Assembly: GCF_900774055.1 (NCBI RefSeq)
Contig: NZ_CAAGSW010000004.1
Span: 62,001-126,000, forward strand
DNA: 64,000 nt
From: Methanococcoides sp. AM1
GTDB taxonomy: Archaea > Halobacteriota > Methanosarcinia > Methanosarcinales > Methanosarcinaceae
Direction: 5' to 3'
This document shows positions 19,797 through 28,822 of this stretch, piece by piece. Within the stretch, counting starts at the first letter, position 1. Every line of letters begins with the position of its first letter. The notes below the pieces were generated by a model, which did not search any database, was not told the origin of the DNA, and saw nothing but the letters and a program-made list of their open reading frames with translations. The translations under genes were made by a program, and so were the position numbers.

Positions 19797-20552
19797 TTAC
19801 TCTGTTAAGACCACGATCTTCAAAGTACTGCTTTGTGGTGGCAAACTTGCTGTTACCATTGGTCCATAGTAAGCTTCTATTCTTGTTCCCTCTGTAAGAT
19901 CTTCAATGGTAAGTTCATTTCCATTGCTATCTGTGATGGTCGTTTCCTGAGCTGTTACCAGAAAGATATCGCATGGATAACCTTCCCCGATATCACTGTC
20001 ATCCTGATCAAGAAGCAGGACTGTGTTCTCACTCCAGATTTCAGTTCCAAGGATCGTTCCGATCGTCTTAACAGGCTGTGGTTCGGTTTGGACATCCTCA
20101 TCAAGTATAACAATGCTAACAGCTCCACTTTGTGGCGGCAGGCTTCTTGTTACCATTGGTCCATAGTGTGCTTCAATTCTTGTTCCTTCAGTAAGATCAT
20201 CAATTGAAAGCTCGTTTCCATCACTGTCTGTGATGATTGTTTCCTCTCCGATCATAAGGTACAGGTCGCATGGATAGCCTTCCCCGATATCGCTATCATC
20301 CTGGTCAAGAAGCAGGACTTTCGTTCCGTCCCATGAGTCGATGCCAATGACAGTAGCAATTGTCTTTATAGGCTGTAGTGAATCACTTTCGGAGATATCT
20401 CCATCAACAGTTGGAGCATCTGCTTCAAGTCCTTCGTCGTCGACCATTATCTTATCGCTGCTATCAGTATCGTTCATTATCATAGCACCGGCAGTGATCG
20501 TCGAAAGTATGATCAGTATAATTAGTGGGATGTAAGCGTTTTTTGTTCTCAT
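19797..20552 (-). CDS. secreted or anchored protein made of two near-identical repeats
   Basis: 251 residues. Residues 5-24 are a hydrophobic signal or anchor helix. An acidic linker (25-58) leads to two copies of one domain of about 90 residues (about 60-150 and 160-250). Each contains KTI-(A/G)-T, TVLLLDQDDSDIGEGYPCD, TITDS(D/N)GNEL, DLTEGTRIEA-(H/Y)-YGPMVT and SLPPQS. The DNA of the repeats is also very similar (compare 19978-20021 and 20276-20319), so the duplication is fairly recent. The pattern (short beta strands, one conserved cysteine per repeat) recalls small secreted OB-like domains such as those in DUF3221-type proteins, but I cannot name the family firmly. It has its own terminator. 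Confidence 0.75.
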   Translation of the reverse strand: MRTKNAYIPLIILIILSTITAGAMIMNDTDSSDKIMVDDEGLEADAPTVDGDISESDSLQPIKTIATVIGIDSWDGTKVLLLDQDDSDIGEGYPCDLYLMIGEETIITDSDGNELSIDDLTEGTRIEAHYGPMVTRSLPPQSGAVSIVILDEDVQTEPQPVKTIGTILGTEIWSENTVLLLDQDDSDIGEGYPCDIFLVTAQETTITDSNGNELTIEDLTEGTRIEAYYGPMVTASLPPQSSTLKIVVLTE

Positions 20553-20675
20553 AATATCACCTGATGTGTATCATCAAGTTATAGAACGAACGAATGTTAT
20601 ATATTCATTACTTTAACTACGAACAAATCCGTAGTCTTCTGCATGCGTTTTTTAAAAAATGAAGGTAGAATTAGT

Positions 20676-23120
20676 TCACTCTGCCCTTTCCCTGTTCGCT
20701 GCCCTGATCTCCCTGATTCTTCTTACTGCTATCTCTGTGAGGAAAAGCAGTAATGCTGCAATAAGGAAGAGCAGCTTCTGGCTGACCGGCTGCTCAACGC
20801 TCTTCAGGGAGTTAGCCTTTGCATCTGTAAGCAGCAGTGCCAGTGCTTCGTTCTCACTATAGGTTTTACCACCATTAGCCTTGATGAGCACAGGCAGGTC
20901 CTCGTTCAGACCGACATCACGATACTCGATGGCATAGTTCACAGCTATCGGATAACCTGAAACATCATGCATTCCGATGTTCTTTGGCTCGATCGTGGTC
21001 TCATATGTATTCTGTCCTGTAACCGCAAGCTCAAGTGTCTCTCCCTTGTACTTGAGTTTTGGAATACCTTCATCGTAGCGTGTTATGTAAAGTGTTGCAG
21101 GACTTCCAAACCATGTGTCATCTCCTTCGACCACGGTTCCTTCCTCTACCTGCGGATTGCCTATCGCCCAGTTCATGGTCGAGGAGATCAGCTTTGAATT
21201 ATTACCGGAGTACATCTGTGAGCTCCATGTTGCCTGGCCGCCTTTACCGTTATCAGTAGTAATGGATGCAACTCTCCCAAGCCCATATCTCCATGTGGTG
21301 ATGACCGGCTTGCCTGTGGCAGTCACAACGATCCTGTCAGCACCTGCTTTTGGTGTAACGTCATTGTAGCCGGTGATGTTACCTTCAACTTCCAGGTTAC
21401 GGGTTATGAAGTGGTTCGGGTTGTATTCGATAAGCGGGAATGATGTCATCACCGGTTCATCGTCCCCGGTCTCGTCAGGGATGTCCAGATCTTCGAACTC
21501 CAGGTTTGCACGTTCGCCTTTCTGGACCGGGAAGTATATTCCGTCCACGCTTTCCATGAGAGTTTCTGCATAGATATTGCCGAACTGGTCCCTCTGTGAT
21601 GGTGCAACTGATTTGACATGAACATAATAGAATTGGATATCACCATTGTGGATCTCATCTGCTACCACAAGACTGTCTTCATAGGACTGCTCTATACCAC
21701 CATCAGAAATGATAATGATATCCAGTTCCCCTACCTCGTTCTCAAGCCAGTCCTGTGCAATGAGAAGTCCCTGGTCAAGGGATGTTTCACTGGTCGATCC
21801 CGGTGTCAATGCTGAGATGTCCTCTTCAAGCTTCAAGACATTTGCCTGACTTCCAAGGTAGACCAGTCCTCCTGAAACATCGATACCTTCACTTCCAAAG
21901 GCGATGACGCCTGCATAGGCATCCCTCAGGTTCTCATCTTCAAGTATGAAGATAGCATTTCCGAGGATGTCGGAAAGTGTCTCATGGTGGAATGTGCTTT
22001 GAGAGACATCAAGAACAAGAACAATGCTTCTCCCGCCTTTCCAGTCTGTTGGCTTTGACAGGACAGGCAGAAGATCTTCAAATGATGAGTTCAAATAATT
22101 TCCCTGGTCAAATGAGGTTTCTCCTCCCACAACAACAAGACCATTCCCGTCAGTTACAAACTCCTTGAGCATCTCAATATCACTTTCTGAAAGTGTCCTT
22201 ATGTTACGGTTATCAAGGACTATTGTCTTCTTATCATCAATATTTGTGAACTCGTTCGTGTTGGACACATCATACAGGTTGTACAGTACATTTCCAAGAG
22301 GTGCGGAAGTATCACTGGTCATTAGTTTGATCTTCGGTTTGGGTACAACGTAGATAGCCTTGTAGAACTTGTTATTGATACTGTCCTTATCGGATGTAAG
22401 CGGTGTAAGGGTAACGCTCAATTCCTGTGCACCAAGTTTCTTGAAAGTATAAGGTACACGTATTGTTCTTGTGCGTGTGTTCTGCGTGAAGGTACCACTC
22501 CTGACAAGTGTGTCTCCGGCGTAAACCTCAAAACTATACCTTATCTCTTCATCCCCTGCCTGTGAGACAAGCACATCGAACTGGTTCTCGTTTCCGATGA
22601 CTACAGTCTTATCGCCCAGGATCTGCACGCTTATATCGTTCTTCTCAAGTTCCGGTTCCACTGAATAAACGGTGGTGCCAACTTCCCCGGCAAACTGGAG
22701 AGCTTCTTCGAGATCCTTTCCAAAATTGCTATTACCGTCCGTTACCAGTACGATCTGGTTATCTCCGCTGGAATATTGCTCGACGGCATCCCCCAGAGAA
22801 GTGCTGTCACCGGAGAGCCTGACAAGGGTGGTCGGGGTGTTTGCAGTCAGGGATTCATATACCTTGTCGCCGACCCCTTCTTCGAACAATTCCATACTTC
22901 CGGTCTCATCCGAGATTATGATCATCTGGGGTGTATCGTCACTGGTGACCTCGCTGACAATTGAAAAGGGGGATGCCAGCGCCACCACAAGCAGTGAAAG
23001 CACGATGATGCGTGAAAGTATCAATGTCCTTCTTGCACCTTTTTTTATGAGGTATAGTCCGCCGGCAATTATCGGCAGGATAAGTAATAGTACCAGTGGT
23101 TCTTCAAAAGCATACATCAT
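20676..23120 (-). CDS. large membrane-anchored protein with von Willebrand factor A-like domains (MoxR operon)
   Basis: 814 residues. Two helices at the N-terminus (about 8-55) and one near the C-terminus (about 780-800) anchor it. Between them lie a first VWA-like segment (IIISDETGSMEL), a beta domain, a glutamine-amidotransferase-like segment (VVVGGETSFDQGNY) and a second VWA with the metal site LDVSQST. This layout matches large BatB/glutamine-amidotransferase-like proteins found in MoxR-DUF58 operons. Its ATG overlaps the stop of the BatA-like gene by four bases. It is the last of five cotranscribed genes. These operons are thought to assist assembly or quality control at the cell surface; substrates here are unknown. 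Confidence 0.85.
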   Translation of the reverse strand: MMYAFEEPLVLLLILPIIAGGLYLIKKGARRTLILSRIIVLSLLVVALASPFSIVSEVTSDDTPQMIIISDETGSMELFEEGVGDKVYESLTANTPTTLVRLSGDSTSLGDAVEQYSSGDNQIVLVTDGNSNFGKDLEEALQFAGEVGTTVYSVEPELEKNDISVQILGDKTVVIGNENQFDVLVSQAGDEEIRYSFEVYAGDTLVRSGTFTQNTRTRTIRVPYTFKKLGAQELSVTLTPLTSDKDSINNKFYKAIYVVPKPKIKLMTSDTSAPLGNVLYNLYDVSNTNEFTNIDDKKTIVLDNRNIRTLSESDIEMLKEFVTDGNGLVVVGGETSFDQGNYLNSSFEDLLPVLSKPTDWKGGRSIVLVLDVSQSTFHHETLSDILGNAIFILEDENLRDAYAGVIAFGSEGIDVSGGLVYLGSQANVLKLEEDISALTPGSTSETSLDQGLLIAQDWLENEVGELDIIIISDGGIEQSYEDSLVVADEIHNGDIQFYYVHVKSVAPSQRDQFGNIYAETLMESVDGIYFPVQKGERANLEFEDLDIPDETGDDEPVMTSFPLIEYNPNHFITRNLEVEGNITGYNDVTPKAGADRIVVTATGKPVITTWRYGLGRVASITTDNGKGGQATWSSQMYSGNNSKLISSTMNWAIGNPQVEEGTVVEGDDTWFGSPATLYITRYDEGIPKLKYKGETLELAVTGQNTYETTIEPKNIGMHDVSGYPIAVNYAIEYRDVGLNEDLPVLIKANGGKTYSENEALALLLTDAKANSLKSVEQPVSQKLLFLIAALLLFLTEIAVRRIREIRAANRERAE

Positions 23121-24988
23121 AGCTCACCCCGGCTTCTGATAATAAGTATCTCAACGATCACCAGAAGCATGGCAATAATGATGAGATAGATATCAATGTA
23201 ATTCTTGGATGTGTAGGTATTTTCCCTCACGATCTGGGAACCTTCCTGGGATGTGGCACGGTCCATGACACCGGATGAATCGATGGTGGTATCAGATTCC
23301 ATGTCATCATAAAGATTGACAGCAATGTTCTTTCCTGCAACCTCGTATATTCCAACCTCATCATAGAGCAGTCTGCTGGTGGTCACGGTTGCGGAAGGTG
23401 TGGAAACGTCCATCTCATTTGGAAGTGCGGAAATCGCACCTGTCTGGACGTTGTAGTCACCGATATCTCCCGCTCCTCCAAGCCATGCGATAAGCTTTGC
23501 CCATAGGACAGGATACTCAGGCAGGTTATGGAAATTGTTCCATGCATCCTCGCCAAGCTCATCGCTCAGGCCAAGGTACATCACGGTTCCGTCACCGACA
23601 CTCCAGTAGGCAAGCATCGGGATGCCTGAATCAGTATCTACAAGTGAGACCGCATCTGCCCTGATGGTAGCGTTAAGATAAGTGTAAACTGCAATATCCT
23701 CGAACCTGACATCTTCCGTCAGCCTTGTCTCCTGAACAACTTTGAGGGCTTCCCCATTGTTGCTTTCCATCATGGCAATTGGTTTTACCGGAAGGAACTT
23801 GAGCAGGTCAAAGCTTGCAACTACCGGATCAAGTGTTGAGGATGCAATGAACAGTACTTCTCCGCCGTTGTTTATGAAAGTATCAAGTAGTGTAACCTCT
23901 TCGGTAGTCAGTGCTCTTTGTTGTGTGTCTATCACGACAACTTTGTAGTCACTGAGATCCGACGGGACGTTGTTCGATTGGGTTGCCCTTATGTTCGGTA
24001 GTAACGAAAGTGCAACTGAAGCCGGCGAATTCTTGACATCGGTCACAAGGAGCAATTCGTTGTGAACGTCCGAAGGAATTGATATGTAAGCTGTATTGTC
24101 AGTTATGAGGCTGTCATCTTTTGTTATCCTGAGTGTTGAGACGCCGGGTCCAACATTTGTCAGTTTGAACTGATTGGTCGAGAATGGCTTAACCTCAAGT
24201 GTAACGCTCTTCTTTGTTTCACTTCCGGATGTATCGATCTCCAGGTTGACGTTCTGTGTGGTTTCCATGTAGTTCTTGACAACACAGTTGTAAGTGTAGC
24301 TATTCTCCTCAGCTTCAAGCCAGCCCTGAATTATACCTACGTTGTCAGCAGGCGCTCCAACCCTTACGAAGCTTACCTTCATCCCATAGGATTCCGCAAG
24401 TCTCTTTGCAGAAACGGGATCCTCACCTTCCCAGTTGGTAAAATCTGATATGACAATTATTCTTCCACCTTCGTTAGAAAGCATTCGCATTGCATTCGTG
24501 ATGGAAGTTGACAGGTCTGCCACCGTGCCCTTTCCCGACAATCCGTCCAGCGTGTCCTTTGTAGCCGAGGATCCTCCGGCTTCAAGAACCGTGACCGGAA
24601 TGTTCTGTGCAAGGATGATGCTGTTCTTCTTGCTGACATAGGTCTTTGCGATCTCAGTAGCACTGTCAAATCTTCCGTCAGTGTTCATACTTGCAGAAGC
24701 ATCAATGACAAAGACAGTATGCTCTCCACTCAGGCTTTCCTCGGATGTATAGAATGGAGCTGCCACTGCGATGGATATCAGTATTAGAACCAGTAATTGT
24801 GCAAGGAATATAGGATCCCTGATAAGTCTTCTTAAGTTAGCGAACCGCTTTTTCTTCTGTTCTGCCCGCATCAGGAACATCAGGGAAGGGATCTTCAGCT
24901 GAAGTGGCTTTGGTCGTAACAGGTATAGTATAATGAGTGGGATCACACTTGCAAGGGCTGCAAGTCCGAGTATATTGTCAAAAGGCAT
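23117..24988 (-). CDS. BatA-like membrane protein with VWA domain
   Basis: 623 residues. The N-terminal pair of helices (PFDNILGLAALASVIPLIILYLLRPKP, then a second near 60-80) is the BatA_N signature. A VWA domain follows with the metal-binding motif IDASASM near residue 95. A CARDB-like beta region and a ThuA/amidotransferase-like segment (VVVIDTQQRALTTEEV) come next, and a final helix (about 598-615) ends in IIRSRGEL. The start overlaps the DUF58 gene stop in a TGATG junction, so translation is coupled on both sides. It probably works with the neighbouring MoxR ATPase and DUF58 protein at the membrane. Confidence 0.87.
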   Translation of the reverse strand: MPFDNILGLAALASVIPLIILYLLRPKPLQLKIPSLMFLMRAEQKKKRFANLRRLIRDPIFLAQLLVLILISIAVAAPFYTSEESLSGEHTVFVIDASASMNTDGRFDSATEIAKTYVSKKNSIILAQNIPVTVLEAGGSSATKDTLDGLSGKGTVADLSTSITNAMRMLSNEGGRIIVISDFTNWEGEDPVSAKRLAESYGMKVSFVRVGAPADNVGIIQGWLEAEENSYTYNCVVKNYMETTQNVNLEIDTSGSETKKSVTLEVKPFSTNQFKLTNVGPGVSTLRITKDDSLITDNTAYISIPSDVHNELLLVTDVKNSPASVALSLLPNIRATQSNNVPSDLSDYKVVVIDTQQRALTTEEVTLLDTFINNGGEVLFIASSTLDPVVASFDLLKFLPVKPIAMMESNNGEALKVVQETRLTEDVRFEDIAVYTYLNATIRADAVSLVDTDSGIPMLAYWSVGDGTVMYLGLSDELGEDAWNNFHNLPEYPVLWAKLIAWLGGAGDIGDYNVQTGAISALPNEMDVSTPSATVTTSRLLYDEVGIYEVAGKNIAVNLYDDMESDTTIDSSGVMDRATSQEGSQIVRENTYTSKNYIDIYLIIIAMLLVIVEILIIRSRGEL

Positions 24989-25869
24989 CAGACCCGCCTC
25001 CCGTTAATTGTGTGGAAGAACGCATCAAATACGGGGGTATCAGTTGTGAATGTAAAGAAATCGGCACCGACATGGTCGCAGATCTTTTTAATTCCCTCAA
25101 TGTGTGCCTGTAGTTCTTCCTGATATTTATCCTTAAAATTATTACTGAGGTATGTCTTCAGTTCATCATCTGTTTCAAGGTCCAGGAGCTTTACATGTCC
25201 GTGTATGGATAGATCGCTTTCGGAAGTATCCAGCACCTGTATAAGCATGAGGTCGTGATGTGATAAACGGTAGATCGCTGATTCAATGGAACTTAAGTCC
25301 TCCATGAAATCTGAAATAATGACAACAAGTGACCGTGATCGTATAACCCGCTCATATTGTTCAACACAGCTGTTCAATGCGGTCTTTCCTTCAAGTTCCA
25401 CGTCTGCCAGCCGGTCGATATCCCTGAGAAGGTAGCGTCTGCCCCTGTGTGTCTGTGAGATAGTAATGTCCTCGGCATATGTGGATATGGCGAACTTGTC
25501 GTTGTCCTTGGTGACAAGATATGCAAAACCGGCTGCAAGCATGGCTCCATACTCGTATTTTGTAACATCGCCAGTGGAATAGTCCATGCTGTTGCTGGCA
25601 TCCAAAAGTATGTGGGTGGTTACTGATTTGTCCTCTTCGAACTCCCTTACATAGAGTTTTTCGGACCTTGCATATACGTTCCAGTCGATGGATTTGATAT
25701 CATCTCCGGGGTGATATTCAACATATCCAAGGGTATCAAGACCGCGACCGCTATGTGTTGAACGCCTGCTTCCTGCATAGACACTGGAAACCCGCTTTCT
25801 TACCATGAAAGTAAAGCGGTCCAGCTGGCGGAAGAAATCCACATCGATCCTGTGTTTCCTGTCACTCAT
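24988..25869 (-). CDS. DUF58 domain protein of the MoxR operon
   Basis: 293 residues. The DUF58 hallmark, GRGLDTLGYVEYHPGDDIKSIDWNVYAR (about 42-69), is intact, and a VWA-like segment follows with LLDASNSMDY and, later, VVIISDFMED. No membrane helix is present, so the protein is cytoplasmic. In this class of operons the DUF58 protein partners the MoxR ATPase. It is third of five genes, 57 bases after moxR and overlapping the next gene. Confidence 0.92.
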   Translation of the reverse strand: MSDRKHRIDVDFFRQLDRFTFMVRKRVSSVYAGSRRSTHSGRGLDTLGYVEYHPGDDIKSIDWNVYARSEKLYVREFEEDKSVTTHILLDASNSMDYSTGDVTKYEYGAMLAAGFAYLVTKDNDKFAISTYAEDITISQTHRGRRYLLRDIDRLADVELEGKTALNSCVEQYERVIRSRSLVVIISDFMEDLSSIESAIYRLSHHDLMLIQVLDTSESDLSIHGHVKLLDLETDDELKTYLSNNFKDKYQEELQAHIEGIKKICDHVGADFFTFTTDTPVFDAFFHTINGRRV

Positions 25870-25926
25870 GGTTTAATATCAGTTTTCGTTATTCATTGGC
25901 TTACACTTACTACATTTATCGGGATG

Positions 25927-26901
25927 TCATTTGACCTTTGACAGTATTTCCTTAATGACCTGATCCGGTGTGATCCCACGCCTTTCAGACTCGAAGGTCA
26001 GGAGGATCCTGTGCCTTAAGATCGGATATGTCATGGCCTCGATATCCTCGTTGCTGACAAAGTTCCTGCTGTTTACCAATGCACGTGCCTTTGCTGCAAG
26101 TATCAGACCGATGGATGCCCTTGGTGATGCACCATATTCGATAAAGTCGGTCCATTTGCGGGTTGCCATCACGATCTTTATCGCCCTTTCTTTCAGATCA
26201 TCAGCAATTGGCATATCCCTTGTTAGGCGCTGTAACTGTAGTACCATTTTCTTGTCAAGTACCTTCCTGACATGTGGTTCATCATACTGCGTGTAGCGTC
26301 TTACGATCTCTTTTTCTTCCTCGAAGGACGGATAGTCCAGCAGGACCTTCAAAAGGAACCTGTCAAGCTGTGCCTCCGGAAGAGGGAAAGTACCTTCCAT
26401 CTCAATAGGGTTCTGAGTTGCAAGTAAGAAGAACGGTTTGTCAAGCAGGAACGTATCATTTCCAACGGTAACCTGCTTTTCCTGCATAGCTTCAAGCAAT
26501 GCTGACTGGGTCTTTGGAGAAGCACGGTTAATCTCATCTGCAAGGACGATATTTGAAAAGATGGGACCTGGCTCGAATTTGAATTCCTTGCTTCCGCCTC
26601 TTTCCTCTATGATATGTGTACCTGTTATATCTGCAGGCATAAGGTCCGGAGTACACTGAATCCTGCTGAAATCAAGGTCCATTGTCCTGGATATAGTAGA
26701 TACTGTCAGTGTTTTTCCAAGTCCGGGATTGCTCTCCATCAGTGCGTGGCCGTTGCACAGGATCGCAATGATGATCTGTTCAACTGTCTCTTTCTGTCCG
26801 ACTATGACCTTTGATATCTCATTGAAAAGTGCTGCAAAGGCATCTCCAGCACCTCTGTAGACCTGTTCAAGTTCACCGGATCCGGCGTCATTGGAATTCA
26901 T
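25927..26901 (-). CDS. MoxR-family AAA+ ATPase
   Basis: 324 residues. Walker A is in ESNPGLGKTLTVS, Walker B in NIVLADEINRASPKTQSALLEAMQE, sensor 1 in LATQNPIEMEGTFPLPEAQLDRF, and the arginine finger and sensor 2 follow in the C-terminal lid (SPRASIGLI). This is a textbook MoxR protein, a chaperone-like ATPase that acts with VWA proteins in assembling metal enzymes or surface complexes. AAGGAG lies eight bases before ATG. It is second in the five-gene operon. Confidence 0.95.
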   Translation of the reverse strand: MNSNDAGSGELEQVYRGAGDAFAALFNEISKVIVGQKETVEQIIIAILCNGHALMESNPGLGKTLTVSTISRTMDLDFSRIQCTPDLMPADITGTHIIEERGGSKEFKFEPGPIFSNIVLADEINRASPKTQSALLEAMQEKQVTVGNDTFLLDKPFFLLATQNPIEMEGTFPLPEAQLDRFLLKVLLDYPSFEEEKEIVRRYTQYDEPHVRKVLDKKMVLQLQRLTRDMPIADDLKERAIKIVMATRKWTDFIEYGASPRASIGLILAAKARALVNSRNFVSNEDIEAMTYPILRHRILLTFESERRGITPDQVIKEILSKVK

Positions 26902-26951
26902 TTAATGTTCTCCTTGGTATGCAATCGATCGAATATGTTAATGTGATATAT

Positions 26952-27845
26952 TTAGTTCTTAGCCATCTCTTCAAAGTATTCCTTTATAATACTCTCATAC
27001 CCTTCAGGGAGTTGCTCATAATAGGCAGGGGATGAGATAAGTCCAACCTCATAGGCGGACGAGCTCACAAAATCAGGTGGCAGCTCCTCACCTTCTTCAC
27101 CTGCTGTAAAACCTGTTCCTGCTCCCGGAGGAAGTGAGAGATCTACCTCTTCTCCTTCAACCACTATTACAGCCGGCTCACCCATAAGATCTTCATCACC
27201 GCCGTTCCCGTCTCCGTCATCCTCCAGTACAAATATCTCGTCAGGAGATGTTGCATTCTCTTTGCCGACTACGGATGCTATGTCTTCGATCAGACCTGCA
27301 AGTTCACCGGGGTCAACGTCTGACTGGTAGTCGGTAAAGATAACGAAACTGAAGATTGCAAGAGAGACAACAAGAAGTGCCATGCTTGCCTTGAACCTCT
27401 TCTTTTCGAGAAGCTCGGAAGAGTTTACCTTTGAAGCGATCTTGAGGACATTGTCCATGAGCTCGTCAACAATGATGTTATGGAGATTCTTGTTATCGTT
27501 TGCAGTTCGTAACCTCTCGTTCAGTGAAGGGAACTTTTCTTCGATAAGTGGTACTATCTGTATCTTCCTGTCCCTGAAGTGTATAGCAAACGTGAGCAGG
27601 ACTGCAATGAAGATGGATATTAATGCAAGGAACAAGATCCCGGCCGAGATGGCATCAGAAGGACCGTATGTTGAATCTGCGTATAACTCGAAGGTCCTGA
27701 ATTTAAAAAGCACCTGGTCGATCTTCAGTATCTTCAGCAGAGTGAACAATATTAATGTGATAATGGAAAAATCAAGTATCTTATAGATACGCTTGTATTT
27801 ATTAGCAGCAGACTCCTGTTTTTTAATAAATGCATCAATATCCAT
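26952..27845 (-). CDS. membrane protein leading the MoxR operon, function unknown
   Basis: 297 residues. Helices at about 25-43, 66-88 and 153-172 flank a cytoplasmic segment (about 90-150) with EEKFPSLNERLRTANDN, a pattern seen in uncharacterised proteins that accompany archaeal MoxR operons. The C-terminal part is long, acidic and glycine-rich (about 195-260), probably disordered or metal-binding. AAGGGATC precedes the ATG. It is first in the operon and 50 bases upstream of moxR. I recognise the context but not the fold. Confidence 0.78.
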   Translation of the reverse strand: MDIDAFIKKQESAANKYKRIYKILDFSIITLILFTLLKILKIDQVLFKFRTFELYADSTYGPSDAISAGILFLALISIFIAVLLTFAIHFRDRKIQIVPLIEEKFPSLNERLRTANDNKNLHNIIVDELMDNVLKIASKVNSSELLEKKRFKASMALLVVSLAIFSFVIFTDYQSDVDPGELAGLIEDIASVVGKENATSPDEIFVLEDDGDGNGGDEDLMGEPAVIVVEGEEVDLSLPPGAGTGFTAGEEGEELPPDFVSSSAYEVGLISSPAYYEQLPEGYESIIKEYFEEMAKN

Positions 27846-27920
27846 AAGTACAGATCCCTTAATGATGGTTTTCTAAGATTACTATGACCACTATTTATCC
27901 CTTTATATAAAAATATGTGT

Positions 27921-28775
27921 TTATTTGTCCAGAAGATAGCCCTTATATGAGCCAAGAACCTTTAGCATGGACACTTTGGAATCAATATGATAGAGAGCAT
28001 CTTTTATAACTGCATCGGATGCGCTTCCTTCCAGATCTATGTAGAAAAGGTAGTCACCGAGCGAGCGTTTGGATGGTCTTGACTCGATCCTTGTAAGATT
28101 TATGTCCCTCTTTGCGAATTCACCGAGGATCTCATAAAGGGAACCAGCCCTGTCATTCCCGATATCGGCTATTACGGATGTCTTATAGACATCAGTTTCA
28201 TTGATATTGCTTTCATCCATTTCCCCGTCAATTTTCCGGATGGCAATAAAACGAGTGTGGTTCTGTTCCCGGTCCTGAATATTTGGCATCAGTATGTTAA
28301 GACCGTAGGCTTCTGCTGATTCCTTTGATGCAATGGCTGCCATTTCTTCAAACTCGTTGGCAAGTTTGGCAGCATGTGATGTGCTTCCTGTTGTGCGTAT
28401 CTCCACATCCTTGAAATGTGTCCTTATGAACTGCCTGCACTGTGCAAGTGCCTGTGGATGTGAAAGTATGATCCTGATGTCGGAGATATTCCCTTTGGAT
28501 AGCAGGCAGTGTTCGATCGGTACAACGACCTCTCCTATTATAGTAACATCACTTTCAAGCAAAAGATCAAGCGTTATGCCCACTGAACCTTCGATAGAAT
28601 TCTCAATAGGAACGATCCCGATATCGGTCCTACCTTCGATAACCGCGGAAAATGTATCGGTAATATCATCATAGTATAACAGGGATGCTTTTCCGTCGAT
28701 GCCCTGTTTTTTCATCCAGCCTTTTGCAGCTTTATCTGAGTAGGACCCTGCAGGTCCAAGTACGCCAACGATCAT
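27921..28775 (-). CDS. pheA: prephenate dehydratase with ACT domain
   Basis: 284 residues. It turns prephenate into phenylpyruvate, the phenylalanine branch. The catalytic domain (1 to about 185) has GPAGSYSDKAA at the start, the PIENSIEGSV motif, and the essential HTRFIAI threonine motif near 180-186. A regulatory ACT domain follows (about 205-280) with the phenylalanine-binding signatures GSLYEIL and ESRPSK. There is no fused chorismate mutase. It is a separate unit from the MoxR operon, whose promoter lies in the 75-base gap. Confidence 0.95.
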   Translation of the reverse strand: MIVGVLGPAGSYSDKAAKGWMKKQGIDGKASLLYYDDITDTFSAVIEGRTDIGIVPIENSIEGSVGITLDLLLESDVTIIGEVVVPIEHCLLSKGNISDIRIILSHPQALAQCRQFIRTHFKDVEIRTTGSTSHAAKLANEFEEMAAIASKESAEAYGLNILMPNIQDREQNHTRFIAIRKIDGEMDESNINETDVYKTSVIADIGNDRAGSLYEILGEFAKRDINLTRIESRPSKRSLGDYLFYIDLEGSASDAVIKDALYHIDSKVSMLKVLGSYKGYLLDK

Positions 28776-28822
28776 CGGTTAGAATGGGACTGCTTTATAA
28801 AAATAGTTTGTGTTACCAACTG

